Shown piece by piece: positions 44,509-53,531 of a DNA stretch of 64,000 bases (position 1 is its first letter; each line of letters opens with the position of its first letter). Under the pieces are notes generated by a model. That model was not told the DNA's origin, searched no databases, and worked only from the letters and a program-made list of their open reading frames with translations. The position numbers were made by a program, and so were the translations under genes. Origin of the DNA: Paenibacillus sp. BK033 (GTDB lineage: Bacteria; Bacillota; Bacilli; Paenibacillales; Paenibacillaceae). The DNA lies in the NCBI RefSeq assembly GCF_004345425.1, contig NZ_SLVP01000002.1, positions 62,001 through 126,000 on the forward strand. The letters are read 5' to 3'.

Positions 44509-45375
44509 TTATTTAAATTCGGCAACAAGTTTATTGAACTGTTCTTCCGACAAAGAAAGATCCTTCTTCGCAAGAGCTTCCGCGCCAAAGCCGCTGATCA
44601 TGTCCTCATACGATTTGCGCTGCGTGTTCTGATAGATCAGACCCGTCAGCATGCCTTCCGTTTCCATGATCTTGTTCATCGCCATAATGCGGTTCGAAGG
44701 ATCGTAATCAGGGAACTGCTCCAGGTTTACGATGTTTTGTTTGAACCAGTCGTACGTGTTTATTTTGTTGAAGGTAACGCACGGGCTGAACACGTTGATC
44801 AAGGAGAAGCCCTCATGCTTGATACCCGCTTCGATCAGAGCCGTCAGCTGCTTCAAATCGCTCGAGAACGATTGGGCAACAAACGTTGCGCCGGCCGACA
44901 TCGCAATTTCAAGCGGCGACAAAGTGGATTCGATCGATCCTTCCGGGGTCGACTTCGTTTTGAAGCCTTCCGCGCTGCGCGGCGATGTCTGGCCTTTGGT
45001 CAGACCGTAAATCTGGTTATCCATAACGATATACGTAATATTCAGGTTACGGCGGATAGCATGGACGGTATGGCCCATGCCGATCGCAAAGCCGTCTCCG
45101 TCGCCGCCCGATGCGATAACGGTGAGCTCCCGGTTGGCAAGCTTGACGCCTTGCGCGATTGGGAGCGCGCGGCCATGAATCCCGTGAAGGCCGTAGGCGT
45201 TGATATAGCCGGAAATACGGCCGGAGCAGCCGATACCCGAAATGACCGCGAGTTCTTCCGGTTCTAGGCCCACGTTCGCCGCCGCGCGCTGAATAGCGGC
45301 TTGGATGGAGAAGTCTCCGCAGCCCGGGCACCAGTTCGGCTTCACATTATTTCGAAACTCTTTGAATGTTGCCAT
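44509..45375 (-). CDS. korB: 2-oxoacid:ferredoxin oxidoreductase, beta subunit
   Basis: About 288 aa; the TPP-binding subunit. It has the N-terminal WCPGCGDFSI (cluster-related cysteines), GIGCSGR, and the TPP motif region GGDGDGFAIGMGHTVHAIRRN with a downstream NQIYGLTKGQTSP. The enzyme decarboxylates 2-oxoglutarate or a related ketoacid to acyl-CoA with ferredoxin as acceptor. The ATG at 45375 follows GGAG and lies 3 nt after the korA stop, so translation is coupled. Confidence 0.94.
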   Translation of the reverse strand: MATFKEFRNNVKPNWCPGCGDFSIQAAIQRAAANVGLEPEELAVISGIGCSGRISGYINAYGLHGIHGRALPIAQGVKLANRELTVIASGGDGDGFAIGMGHTVHAIRRNLNITYIVMDNQIYGLTKGQTSPRSAEGFKTKSTPEGSIESTLSPLEIAMSAGATFVAQSFSSDLKQLTALIEAGIKHEGFSLINVFSPCVTFNKINTYDWFKQNIVNLEQFPDYDPSNRIMAMNKIMETEGMLTGLIYQNTQRKSYEDMISGFGAEALAKKDLSLSEEQFNKLVAEFK

Positions 45376-45377
45376 GA

Positions 45378-47111
45378 TTAGTCCAACTCCTTGCACGCTT
45401 TATAAACTTCCGATGGCAGGAACGGATTACCGTCATATTTCAACAGGTTGCGGATTTTTTCCGCGAAGCCCGCATGCATCTTGATCTGGCCGGCAAGCTG
45501 TGCGGTCGCGTTGTTCTCGATAACGACCACTTTCTTCGCCTGCTGCAGATGAGGAATGAGCTGCTCCGCCGGGAACGGATGAATTTGACGGATCGTAATA
45601 TGATTCGAAGTAATGCCGTCGTTTGCCAGCCATCCGCGGGCCTGATCAATCGTTCCGCCCGTAGAACCCATGCCGATAACGAGAAGATCCGGCGTTTCGT
45701 TTGGCGCATCGATGCGGAGACCTTCGCGAATTTGCAAGCCGTTCAGCTTGTTGAGACGTTTATCCATCATCTTCTGACGGTTAACCGCGCTTTCGGAGGG
45801 ACGGCCCGTTTCGTCATGCTCAACGCCGGTTACGTGGTGGATGCCGTGCTTCGCGCCAGGCAGGACGCGCGGCGAAATGCCGTCTTCCGTCAATTCGTAA
45901 CGCTTGAAGAGCTGCTGCGGCTCGAGCTCCGGCGCTTCCTGAACAAGCTTGCCGCGGTTGATTTGAATCGAGTTGAAATCAAACGGTTCGCAGGACTGCT
46001 TGCCGAGCGACAGCTGAAGATCCGTCATTACGATAACCGGCACCTGATATTGCTCCGCCAGATTGAAGGCTTCGATCATATCGTGGAAGCAGTCTTCGAT
46101 AGAAGCCGGGGCGATAACGATCTTCGGAATCTCGCCATGCGTTCCGTAAACCATGGCGTTCAGGTCGGATTGCTCCTGCTTGGTAGGCAGACCCGTCGAA
46201 GGCCCGCCGCGCTGCGTATCCACGATAACAAGCGGAGTTTCGGTCATACCGGCAAGACCAATCGCCTCCATCATTAGAGACAGGCCAGGGCCGGCAGAAG
46301 CCGTCATCGTGCGTACGCCTGCGTAGTTGGCGCCAATCGCCATCGTAACCGCGGCGATTTCGTCCTCCGTCTGAACGACGGTGCCGCCAAGCGCCGGCAG
46401 CTTTTTAATCAGGTATTCCATAATCTCGGATGCCGGAGTAATCGGATATGCGGACATCAAGCGGCAGCCTGCAGCCAGACAGCCAAGGCCAATCGCTTCG
46501 TTGCCGATCATGAACAGCTTCTGGCGGCCGTCGGCCTCCTCCAGCTTGAATTCGTTAAGCGGTCCGCCCGCTTGCTCCAATACGAACTCGGCGCCTTGCT
46601 TAACCGCTTCGATGTTTTTCTCTACGACTGCCGCGCCCTTGCGTCCGAATTCTTCTTCTACCGCTTTATTAAATACCTCGAGAGGCAAACCGAGCAAAGC
46701 CCAGGATGCGCCCGAAGCAACCATGTTCTTCATCAGGGAAGTACCGAGTTCCTCCGCCATTGCCGTAATCGGAACGGCGAACAGACGCGCGTCGATCCCT
46801 TCCGGCACAACGGGATTAAACTTCGCATCTGCCACGATTACGCCACCGCTGCGAAGCTCTTTTGCGTTCAAATCTATGCTTTCTTGGTCGAACGCCACGA
46901 GGATGTCCAGATCATCGGAGATCGCCCGGATCGGATATGTGCTGATTCGAATTTTATTATTTGTATGTCCGCCCTTGATCCGAGACGAGAAATGACGATA
47001 TCCGTATAGGTAATACCCAAGCCGGTTAAGCGCCGTGGAAAAAATACGGTCCGTACTTTCGACGCCTTCCCCTTGTTGCCCTCCGATCTTCCAAGACAAT
47101 TGACTAATCAA
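45378..47111 (-). CDS. korA: 2-oxoacid:acceptor oxidoreductase, alpha (gamma-alpha fused) subunit
   Basis: About 577 aa. The N-terminal gamma-like domain (WKIGGQQGEGVESTDRIFSTALNRLGYYLYGYRHFSSRIKGGHTN) is followed by the alpha pyrimidine-binding domain (GNEAIGLGCLAAGCRLMSAYPITPASEIMEYL) and a C-terminal domain. It pairs with KorB. The start is uncertain: TTG at 47111 has GAGGAG at 9-nt spacing, while ATG at 47120 has the same site with no spacer. The longer open frame to 47234 has no ribosome site. A possible promoter lies at 47178-47206. Confidence 0.92.
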   Translation of the reverse strand: MISQLSWKIGGQQGEGVESTDRIFSTALNRLGYYLYGYRHFSSRIKGGHTNNKIRISTYPIRAISDDLDILVAFDQESIDLNAKELRSGGVIVADAKFNPVVPEGIDARLFAVPITAMAEELGTSLMKNMVASGASWALLGLPLEVFNKAVEEEFGRKGAAVVEKNIEAVKQGAEFVLEQAGGPLNEFKLEEADGRQKLFMIGNEAIGLGCLAAGCRLMSAYPITPASEIMEYLIKKLPALGGTVVQTEDEIAAVTMAIGANYAGVRTMTASAGPGLSLMMEAIGLAGMTETPLVIVDTQRGGPSTGLPTKQEQSDLNAMVYGTHGEIPKIVIAPASIEDCFHDMIEAFNLAEQYQVPVIVMTDLQLSLGKQSCEPFDFNSIQINRGKLVQEAPELEPQQLFKRYELTEDGISPRVLPGAKHGIHHVTGVEHDETGRPSESAVNRQKMMDKRLNKLNGLQIREGLRIDAPNETPDLLVIGMGSTGGTIDQARGWLANDGITSNHITIRQIHPFPAEQLIPHLQQAKKVVVIENNATAQLAGQIKMHAGFAEKIRNLLKYDGNPFLPSEVYKACKELD

Positions 47112-47177
47112 AACGCCCATCTCCTCTTTTTGATGGCTTAAGCCGCGTACATTACTAAGGCAGTTATCCAACAATAA

Positions 47178-47206
47178 TTTATATAATGAATGAACAGTCA
47201 AACCAA
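47178..47206 (-). promoter_or_regulatory. Possible sigma-A promoter of korAB
   Basis: TTGGTT (47201-47206), a 17-nt spacer and TATAAA (47178-47183) on the minus strand; an overlapping TTGACT lies just inside. Confidence 0.4.
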
Positions 47207-47309
47207 GTGTAAAGGTGCGGTTTGAAAATTGCAAGATGTAAACGTTTAATGAATGATAATGATTTTCGATTGTATATATACCATATTCAGATTTGTTTCG
47301 AGCCGCTTG

Positions 47310-48254
47310 TTATGCCGGGAGATTTACGCTTAAAAATGAAAGCGCATTACCCGAAAGAAACCGCTTGGTCTGCTCCTCCGAATAGTTTTTCAGCAGCGCT
47401 TCCCGCAGCCTGTACACCTCTCCGGGATGAGTCAGCCCGTTCACATATTTGTCGATTCCGTCAAAGTCGGAACCAAGCATAATATGGCGCTCCCCGCCAA
47501 GCCCGCCGACATGATCGATGTGCCTTAACACGTCATCAACCGTTGTCTTCTCCCCTTCCGCTACAAACCAAGGCACGTAAGTAATGCCGACTAGACCCTG
47601 CAGCGCAATGATCGCCTTTATCTGGTCATCCGTCAGATTGCGTGGATGATTGAGAAGCGCCTTTGCATTGGAGTGCGAGGCAATAATCGTCTTCGCAGCC
47701 AGGTCAGCCACATCCCAAAAGGCTTTTTCGGACAGGTGAGACACATCAACAAGTATGCCCAGCTTGTCGCATTCGGCGACAAAGTCTTTACCCTTGGCCG
47801 TCAGACCGCCTCCACGGGCCTCCATAACGCCGTCTGCGGCCCAGTTCGCATGGTTCCAGGTCAATCCTGCCGCACGCACGCCGAGGCGGTAAAGGAGTCT
47901 TAGAATCGGCATGCTGCCTTGCAGGCCGTCAACGCCTTCAAGCGAGAGCAAAGCGCCGATCTTGCCTGCAGCGAGGCTTTCCGCCAGATCGGATTGACTC
48001 CGGATCAGCATCATATCCGGACAAGCCAGCACCTTCTCGTAGAAATGGTCAATACATTCCAGTATGGGCTCGATAGAACCGTTCAGCTTCTCCGGTATGT
48101 ATACCGCAAAGGTCTGCAGGACGGCTCCCGATTCCTTCAACCGTTCATACGTTACGTCCAGCAGACCCGGTTCACTTTCTTGAAAAGTCAGATTCGGATG
48201 CGCAAGCAGCTTGCTTAATACATCGCAATGAAAATCCGCTATGCCATAGGACAC
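47310..48254 (-). CDS. Membrane dipeptidase family (peptidase M19)
   Basis: A 314-aa zinc-dependent dipeptidase-type amidohydrolase. Metal ligands: HxD in ADFHCDVLSKL (9/11), the bridging Glu in LSLEGVDGLQG (about 125), His in DVSHLSEKAFWDV and IIASHSNAKAL, and Asp in LGSDFDGID. Bacterial homologues cleave dipeptides, including D-residue-containing ones. No signal peptide is seen, so it is probably cytoplasmic despite the name. It lies between spoVS and korA with no terminator found after it. Confidence 0.93.
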   Translation of the reverse strand: MSYGIADFHCDVLSKLLAHPNLTFQESEPGLLDVTYERLKESGAVLQTFAVYIPEKLNGSIEPILECIDHFYEKVLACPDMMLIRSQSDLAESLAAGKIGALLSLEGVDGLQGSMPILRLLYRLGVRAAGLTWNHANWAADGVMEARGGGLTAKGKDFVAECDKLGILVDVSHLSEKAFWDVADLAAKTIIASHSNAKALLNHPRNLTDDQIKAIIALQGLVGITYVPWFVAEGEKTTVDDVLRHIDHVGGLGGERHIMLGSDFDGIDKYVNGLTHPGEVYRLREALLKNYSEEQTKRFLSGNALSFLSVNLPA

Positions 48255-48296
48255 GATTCGATCACCTCTCCCTTACTCCGCCAGCATCAACAAAGC

Positions 48297-48325
48297 AAAA
48301 AACCTGTCTACTTCGTAAACAGGTT
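48297..48325 (-). terminator. Terminator after spoVS
   Basis: AACCTGTTTAC pairs with GTAGACAGGTT (one mismatch, 3-nt loop), followed by TTTTTT on the minus strand. Confidence 0.85.
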
Positions 48326-48363
48326 CAAATACCCGGTACCATCCAGCCTTGCTCGGTTAGATA

Positions 48364-48624
48364 TTACCTAGGTTCAACAATCAGTTTAATCGCTGTTCGA
48401 TCTTCTCCATCAATGACAATGTCAGTAAATGCCGGTACGCAAATCAAATCCACCCCGCTTGGAGCTACGAATCCTCGAGCAATCGCTACCGCCTTGATCG
48501 CTTGATTGAGTGCACCCGCCCCGATGGCTTGCAATTCAGCGGCGCCGCGTTCACGCAAAACTCCGGCTAGCGCACCTGCAACGGAATTTGGATTGGACTT
48601 TGCTGAAACTTTTAATACTTCCAT
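48364..48624 (-). CDS. spoVS: Stage V sporulation protein S
   Basis: An 86-aa Alba-like protein, almost invariant in Bacilli: MEVLKVSAKSNPNSVAGALA and IKAVAIARGFVAPSG. In B. subtilis it is needed for spore coat and cortex stages and influences septation. CCGAGGAGG precedes the ATG. A sigma-H-type promoter lies at 48673-48701, in line with early sporulation expression. It follows ymdB, the same order as in B. subtilis. Confidence 0.97.
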   Translation of the reverse strand: MEVLKVSAKSNPNSVAGALAGVLRERGAAELQAIGAGALNQAIKAVAIARGFVAPSGVDLICVPAFTDIVIDGEDRTAIKLIVEPR

Positions 48625-48672
48625 GAAAAAGGACCTCCTCGGGAATGATGGATGGATTCCACTATTTAGATA

Positions 48673-48701
48673 GTATTCGAGAGAGGTTAAAAAATTCCTG
48701 C
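48673..48701 (-). promoter_or_regulatory. Sigma-H-like promoter of spoVS
   Basis: GCAGGAATT (48693-48701), an 11-nt spacer and CTCGAATAC (48673-48681). This fits the sigma-H pattern RNAGGAWWW - N11/12 - RNNGAATWW except one base at the first -10 position and the last. It lies 49 nt upstream of the ATG. Confidence 0.7.
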
Positions 48702-48763
48702 TATCACCGCAATAACTTTCATATCAATTCTGAATTGACTAAACTTTTAGAATATTCATATAA

Positions 48764-49561
48764 CTACTGCATGAGCAGCCAGTCGTCTTCGGTAAGGCGA
48801 ATTTTCTGGATTTTGGTCGCTTGCCCCGTTGCATCGTCAATCTGCACCGATACCGCATGCAAATGCCAGTCGCCTTCATCCACGACAAAGCGAGTTGGCA
48901 GCTGGGTTAAGAACTTGTGCAGGACAGCGTTGCGTTCCATACCAAGAACGCCGTCGCGAGGTCCTGTCATACCTACGTCCGTCAAGTAAGCCGTTCCGCC
49001 CGGCAGAATCCGGTCATCGTTGGTTTGCACATGCGTATGCGTACCTACCACGATTGAAGCCTGGCCAGCCAAATGCCAGCCCATCGCAATTTTCTCGGAG
49101 GTTGCTTCCGCATGGAAATCCACCAAAATGTTTTTGGTTTTTTCTTTCGCTTGCTCAATAAGCTCTTCCGCTTTCCGGAACGGGCAGTCAATCGGAGGCA
49201 GGAAGGTCCGGCCTTGCAAATTAATGATAGCAAGCTGCTTGCCGTTGGCTTTGATTAGCGCGAGACCTTGGCCCGGCGTGCCTTCCGGGAAATTGGCCGG
49301 ACGGACCATTCGCGGCTCTTCGTCGATCCACTCGAAAATATCCTTGTTGTCCCAAGTATGATTGCCCATCGTAATGCCGTGAACGCCCCATTCGAAAAAC
49401 TCCCGGGCAATCGCATGCGTAATGCCCCGGCCCGCTGCGGCGTTCTCGCCGTTCACGATAATAATATGCGGGTTGTACTTGCTTCTCAGTGCCGGCAGCA
49501 CCTGCTTTAACGCTTTGCGTCCTACGCTTCCTACGATATCGCCAATAAATAATACGTTCAC
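48764..49561 (-). CDS. ymdB: YmdB-type metallophosphoesterase
   Basis: A 265-aa member of the TIGR00282 metallophosphoesterases. Metal-binding motifs: FIGDIVGSVG (Asp8), VNGENAAAGRG, TMGNHTWDN, VDFHAEATSEK and GTHTHVQTND. In B. subtilis YmdB is a cyclic nucleotide phosphodiesterase that controls the biofilm/motility switch. The start is GTG at 49559-49561 behind GGAG at 7-nt spacing. Between rny and ymdB a terminator is seen, so ymdB may rely partly on readthrough. Confidence 0.95.
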   Translation of the reverse strand: MNVLFIGDIVGSVGRKALKQVLPALRSKYNPHIIIVNGENAAAGRGITHAIAREFFEWGVHGITMGNHTWDNKDIFEWIDEEPRMVRPANFPEGTPGQGLALIKANGKQLAIINLQGRTFLPPIDCPFRKAEELIEQAKEKTKNILVDFHAEATSEKIAMGWHLAGQASIVVGTHTHVQTNDDRILPGGTAYLTDVGMTGPRDGVLGMERNAVLHKFLTQLPTRFVVDEGDWHLHAVSVQIDDATGQATKIQKIRLTEDDWLLMQ

Positions 49562-49582
49562 TCTGCCACTCCTTTAGTATGC

Positions 49583-49612
49583 AAAAAAAGTGGCTGACAA
49601 GCAGCCACTTTT
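49583..49612 (-). terminator. Terminator between rny and ymdB
   Basis: AAGTGGCTG/CAGCCACTT perfect stem, 5-nt loop, followed by TTTTTTT, on the minus strand. It could set the rny:ymdB ratio. Confidence 0.9.
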
Positions 49613-49619
49613 CGTTCTT

Positions 49620-49640
49620 GAATTCTAAGGCTTAGAATTC
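49620..49640. repeat. Perfect 21-bp palindrome in the rny-ymdB gap
   Basis: GAATTCTAAG, a single G, CTTAGAATTC: two 10-bp arms with a one-base centre, 71 nt after the rny stop and 7 bp before the terminator hairpin in transcription order. In RNA a 1-nt loop is unfavourable, so a DNA-binding site is more natural. Confidence 0.9.
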
Positions 49641-49710
49641 TCCGGATTGATACGCGCTTCCCCGCCTAAGGAGGGCGATAGCCGTTTCAACTTGCCTTTT
49701 TGCATGTGAT

Positions 49711-51252
49711 CTACTTCGCATATTCAACTGCACGGGTCTCACGAATAACCGTAACCTTAATATGTCCCGGATAATCGAGTTCACTCTCGATCTTCTTCGT
49801 AATGTCTCGTGCAAGCCGGAATGCTTCCGTATCGTCGATCTTCTCAGGCTGAACCATAACGCGTACTTCGCGTCCTGCTTGAATTGCGTAAGATTTCTCG
49901 ACGCCGTCGAACGACTCCGAAATATCTTCCAGCTTCTCCAGACGTTTGATGTACGTTTCAAGCGTTTCGCGGCGTGCGCCAGGACGAGCGGCAGACAAGG
50001 CGTCTGCTGCGCCGACGAGCATCGCGATAACGGAAGTCGCCTCCACGTCGCCGTGGTGGGAAGCGATACTGTTGATCACAACAGGATGCTCCTTGTACTT
50101 CTTCGCCAGCTCTACGCCGATCTCGACGTGAGAGCCCTCAACCTCGTGGTCAAGCGCTTTGCCGATATCGTGCAAAAGACCCGCTCGCTTGGCAAGCGTA
50201 ATGTCTTCGCCAAGCTCTGCAGCCATAAGCCCCGTCAGATAAGCAACCTCCATCGAGTGCTTCAATACGTTCTGACCGTAGCTTGTCCGGTACTTGAGAC
50301 GTCCCAGAATTTTAATCAAATCAGGGTGCAAACCATGAACCCCAACCTCGAAAGTAGCCTGCTCACCGTATTCACGGATACGCTCGTCCACTTCCTTGCG
50401 GGACTTCTCGACCATCTCTTCGATTCGAGCCGGATGAATACGTCCATCTGCAACAAGCTTCTCAAGGGAAGTTCGGGCAATTTCGCGTCTAATCGGGTCA
50501 AAGCCTGACAGGATGACCGCTTCCGGTGTATCGTCGATAATCAGATCGATACCGGTCAATGTTTCGAGTGCACGGATATTACGGCCCTCACGCCCGATAA
50601 TGCGGCCTTTCATCTCTTCGTTAGGCAAGGTAACAACGGATACCGTCGTTTCTGCAACGTGATCTGCCGCACAACGTTGGATAGCGAGCGAAATAATATC
50701 GCGTGCCTTCTTATCGGCTTCTTCTTTCGCTTGCTGCTCGATCTCCTTGATCATCTGTGCCGTTTCGTGACGCACTTCCTGCTCCACATTCGACAAAATA
50801 ATCGACTTCGCATCCTCCATCGTTAAGCTGGAGATGCGCTCCAATTCACTTAACTGCTGCTTGTAAATGGATTCAATTTGTTCTTGTGTTTCATCGATCC
50901 GTTTCTCTTTGTTGGCCACTAACTCTTCTTTGCGTTCGAGCGCTTCTATCTTTTTATCCAGCGACTCCTCTTTCTGGAGCAAGCGTCTTTCTTGACGCAA
51001 TGACTCGTTACGCCGCTCACGGATGTCTTTTTCAGCCTCCGTACGGAGTTTGTGGATTTCATCTTTTGCTTCGAGCACCGTTTCCTTCTTCTGGGCTTCT
51101 GCTTCCTTCTTCGCATTCTCTACGATTTGAACAGCAGCTTGCTCAGCGCTGGAAATTTTGGCCTCGGCAATCGACTTGCGAATAAAATAACCAATCCCAA
51201 AGAAAATAACGCCAACAACGAGACAGATCAACACCGTCCAAATAGGGTCCAT
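49711..51252 (-). CDS. rny: Ribonuclease Y
   Basis: The main endoribonuclease for mRNA decay in Firmicutes. About 513 aa: N-terminal membrane anchor ([19 protein letters not shown]), a long coiled coil (about 25-200), a KH domain ([26 protein letters not shown]) and an HD domain ([23 protein letters not shown]). I choose the ATG at 51252 because GGAGG lies 8 nt upstream; an upstream GTG at 51261 is inside the site. RicA, a partner of the complex that modulates RNase Y, is encoded 8 kb away. Confidence 0.97.
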   Translation of the reverse strand: MDPIWTVLICLVVGVIFFGIGYFIRKSIAEAKISSAEQAAVQIVENAKKEAEAQKKETVLEAKDEIHKLRTEAEKDIRERRNESLRQERRLLQKEESLDKKIEALERKEELVANKEKRIDETQEQIESIYKQQLSELERISSLTMEDAKSIILSNVEQEVRHETAQMIKEIEQQAKEEADKKARDIISLAIQRCAADHVAETTVSVVTLPNEEMKGRIIGREGRNIRALETLTGIDLIIDDTPEAVILSGFDPIRREIARTSLEKLVADGRIHPARIEEMVEKSRKEVDERIREYGEQATFEVGVHGLHPDLIKILGRLKYRTSYGQNVLKHSMEVAYLTGLMAAELGEDITLAKRAGLLHDIGKALDHEVEGSHVEIGVELAKKYKEHPVVINSIASHHGDVEATSVIAMLVGAADALSAARPGARRETLETYIKRLEKLEDISESFDGVEKSYAIQAGREVRVMVQPEKIDDTEAFRLARDITKKIESELDYPGHIKVTVIRETRAVEYAK

Positions 51253-51433
51253 CTTGTTCACCTCCTCGTTGCATTCACCAAGGCAAGCTTGGGATGATAT
51301 TAGGTTTTTAGCCGGTTTCCATACCGATTGATTCTCTAACTTATTGACGAAAATAATCGTTTCAAATCAACTTTTGGAAGGAAAATTGATTTGATATAAA
51401 AGGAATACAATTTTATTTTATCTTTTGGCAAAA

Positions 51434-52114
51434 TCAATTGTCAAGCAAAAGCCCTTCATCCTCATCCGCCTGCTCGAATTCCGCTTCATCTATAGCCGCT
51501 TTTGCCGCTTGTTTCACGACATCCGAAGGAAAGCCCCGACGCATTAAAAAGGCCATCAGTTTCTGCCGTTTCTCTCTGTTCTCGCCTTTGAGAGAACGCC
51601 ATTTCTTCTTCGCCGCATGTACAGCCGACGCAAGCTCGTCATCCTTGTCGATCGAATCAAGCGCTTCGGAAGCCGCCTCCCTCGATACTCCCCGCTGCTG
51701 CAGCTCCTGCCTGATCCAACGGCTGCCCTTCTGACTGTAACGGATACGCTGCTTGGCGAAATGCCGCGCATACTCTCCATCATCAACAATATGCTCCGAT
51801 TCTAAACGTTCAAGCGCATACGCAATTGGTTCAGGTTCAAATTCCTTGCGGAGCAAATATTGCTCGATCTGCTTGCGGGTTCTTGCTTTTATGCCGAGGT
51901 AGGCGATAGCTAACGCATAGGCGTGGTATCTTTCATCCTCATCGGCAATCTCCGCAATAGCTTCGCTGGTCAGCTCCGTCCCTTTAAATAGCCGGAATTT
52001 AATAAGAAGATCTTCATGAACAGATAACAGAGGCTCTTCAACGCCGTTCGTATAGATATGGTATCGTTTGCGGTCCTTGCGGTCCTGCTCCACCGCGGAA
52101 ATCTCGATTAACAT
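51434..52114 (-). CDS. recX: Regulatory protein RecX
   Basis: A 226-aa helical-repeat protein that controls RecA filaments. The RecX pattern is present: AYALAIAYLGIKARTRKQIEQYLLRKEFEPEPIAYALERLE, then RQELQQRGVSREAASEAL and MAFLMRRGFPSDVV. The acidic C-terminus (DEAEFEQADEDEG) is unusual but not a problem. It lies after recA, with a strong terminator between, so its level is lower than that of recA. Confidence 0.93.
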   Translation of the reverse strand: MLIEISAVEQDRKDRKRYHIYTNGVEEPLLSVHEDLLIKFRLFKGTELTSEAIAEIADEDERYHAYALAIAYLGIKARTRKQIEQYLLRKEFEPEPIAYALERLESEHIVDDGEYARHFAKQRIRYSQKGSRWIRQELQQRGVSREAASEALDSIDKDDELASAVHAAKKKWRSLKGENREKRQKLMAFLMRRGFPSDVVKQAAKAAIDEAEFEQADEDEGLLLDN

Positions 52115-52138
52115 GCTTTTTACACCCCGTCTCCTTGC

Positions 52139-52180
52139 AAAGAAGCAGCGCCGTCCTCGAAGGGACGGCGCTGCTTCTTC
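52139..52180 (-). terminator. Terminator of recA
   Basis: GAAGCAGCGCCGTCC pairs perfectly with GGACGGCGCTGCTTC, 6-nt loop, followed by TTT on the minus strand. It lies between recA and recX; partial readthrough is expected. Confidence 0.85.
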
Positions 52181-52188
52181 CTTATTTA

Positions 52189-53244
52189 TTAATCGTCAAG
52201 TTCCGACTCATCAAAGTCATCATCGTCATCCTGCGAGAAGTTAGCAGGCTGCGCGGAAGCGGACAAATTGCTTTGCTCGCGGATTTGTTTCTCGATAACG
52301 GCAGCTACCTCCGGATGATCCTTCAGGAATTGCTTCGCATTCTCGCGGCCTTGACCGAGACGGTCGCCATTGTAGGAGAACCAAGCACCGCTCTTCTGAA
52401 CGATATCCATCTCTACGCCAATATCTACGAGGCTGCCTTCTCTCGAAATGCCTTCGCCGTACATGATGTCAACCTCCGCTTGCTTGAACGGAGGAGCTAC
52501 CTTGTTCTTCACGACTTTAATCCGCGTACGGTTACCAACCATATCGTTGCCTTGCTTGATCGTTTCAATGCGACGCACTTCCAGACGCACGCTGGAATAG
52601 AACTTCAGTGCACGGCCGCCAGGCGTAGTCTCCGGGTTACCGAACATCACGCCGACTTTCTCGCGCAATTGGTTAATAAAGATGGCGATTGTCTTCGACT
52701 TGCTGATCGCGCCACCCAGTTTACGCAAAGCTTGCGACATCAGACGTGCCTGCAGACCAACATGGGAATCCCCCATATCGCCTTCAATCTCTGCTTTCGG
52801 TACAAGCGCTGCTACCGAGTCGATAACGATAATGTCAACTGCGCCGCTTCGTACAAGAGCTTCCGCGATCTCAAGCGCCTGCTCGCCCGTATCCGGCTGC
52901 GACAACAGCAGCTCATCGATATTTACGCCAAGCTTGCTCGCGTACAATGGATCAAGCGCATGCTCCGCATCGATAAATGCAGCTTGTCCGCCGATCCGCT
53001 GTACTTCCGCAATAGCGTGAAGCGCAACGGTAGTTTTACCGGAAGATTCCGGTCCATAGCATTCAATAATACGGCCTCTTGGCATACCGCCGATTCCAAG
53101 AGCAATATCTAAAGCAATTGAACCGCTTGGCACGGTCTCAACTTGCATATGTGTGGATTCCCCTAATTTCATGATGGAGCCTTTACCAAATTGCTTCTCA
53201 ATTTGGCGTAAAGCCATCTCCAAAGCAGCACGACGATCCGACAA
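52189..53244 (-). CDS. recA: Recombinase RecA
   Basis: The strand-exchange ATPase, about 351 aa: Walker [10 protein letters not shown], the [17 protein letters not shown] region, the ATPase loop [20 protein letters not shown] and an acidic tail ([13 protein letters not shown]). The start is taken as TTG at 53244, since GAAGGA lies 10 nt upstream and [12 protein letters not shown] is the family opening; a GTG at 53253 is inside the ribosome site. A sigma-A promoter and a LexA box lie upstream. Confidence 0.97.
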   Translation of the reverse strand: MSDRRAALEMALRQIEKQFGKGSIMKLGESTHMQVETVPSGSIALDIALGIGGMPRGRIIECYGPESSGKTTVALHAIAEVQRIGGQAAFIDAEHALDPLYASKLGVNIDELLLSQPDTGEQALEIAEALVRSGAVDIIVIDSVAALVPKAEIEGDMGDSHVGLQARLMSQALRKLGGAISKSKTIAIFINQLREKVGVMFGNPETTPGGRALKFYSSVRLEVRRIETIKQGNDMVGNRTRIKVVKNKVAPPFKQAEVDIMYGEGISREGSLVDIGVEMDIVQKSGAWFSYNGDRLGQGRENAKQFLKDHPEVAAVIEKQIREQSNLSASAQPANFSQDDDDDFDESELDD

Positions 53245-53275
53245 GCTACTCACATCCTTCGTTATTTATAATTGT

Positions 53276-53304
53276 ATGATACCTTTTTTCTGCTCAAATG
53301 CCAA
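53276..53304 (-). promoter_or_regulatory. Sigma-A promoter of recA
   Basis: TTGGCA (53299-53304), a 17-nt spacer and TATCAT (53276-53281), 32 nt before the start codon. Confidence 0.75.
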
Positions 53305-53313
53305 GCTTTTTTT

Positions 53314-53327
53314 CGAACATACATTCG
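53314..53327 (-). promoter_or_regulatory. LexA (DinR) box of recA
   Basis: CGAATGTATGTTCG, one mismatch from the palindromic CGAAC-N4-GTTCG consensus of Firmicutes LexA, ending 9 bp upstream of the -35 element. Confidence 0.75.
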
Positions 53328-53426
53328 TCTTTTTTATTTCCACGTCCTTTCCAGACGCATGGCGAAAGGGCTTTTGCCATATTGGGCAGCAAAGCGCGAT
53401 TCGTCAAGAAATCTAAAAATAGACAT

Positions 53427-53461
53427 AAAAAAACCGCAGCAAAGTAATCTTCGCCACGGTT
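53427..53461 (-). terminator. Terminator of cinA
   Basis: AACCG and GC/AAG pair with CTT/GC and CGGTT, followed by seven T; it separates cinA from recA. Confidence 0.85.
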
Positions 53462-53531
53462 CTTCCGCATGAAACCAATTATAGCGGAAATGGTACAAAC
53501 AGGCAAGTATTTTTCGCGTTAATCCGACAAA

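Noticed and set aside
45474..46277. 267-codon open frame on the plus strand
   Set aside because: Antisense to korA; composition typical of a shadow.
52135..53112. 325-codon open frame on the plus strand
   Set aside because: Antisense to recA, a known shadow of its codon pattern.
53294..53506. 70-codon open frame on the minus strand between cinA and recA
   Set aside because: It covers the cinA terminator, the recA promoter and the LexA box; no ribosome site.
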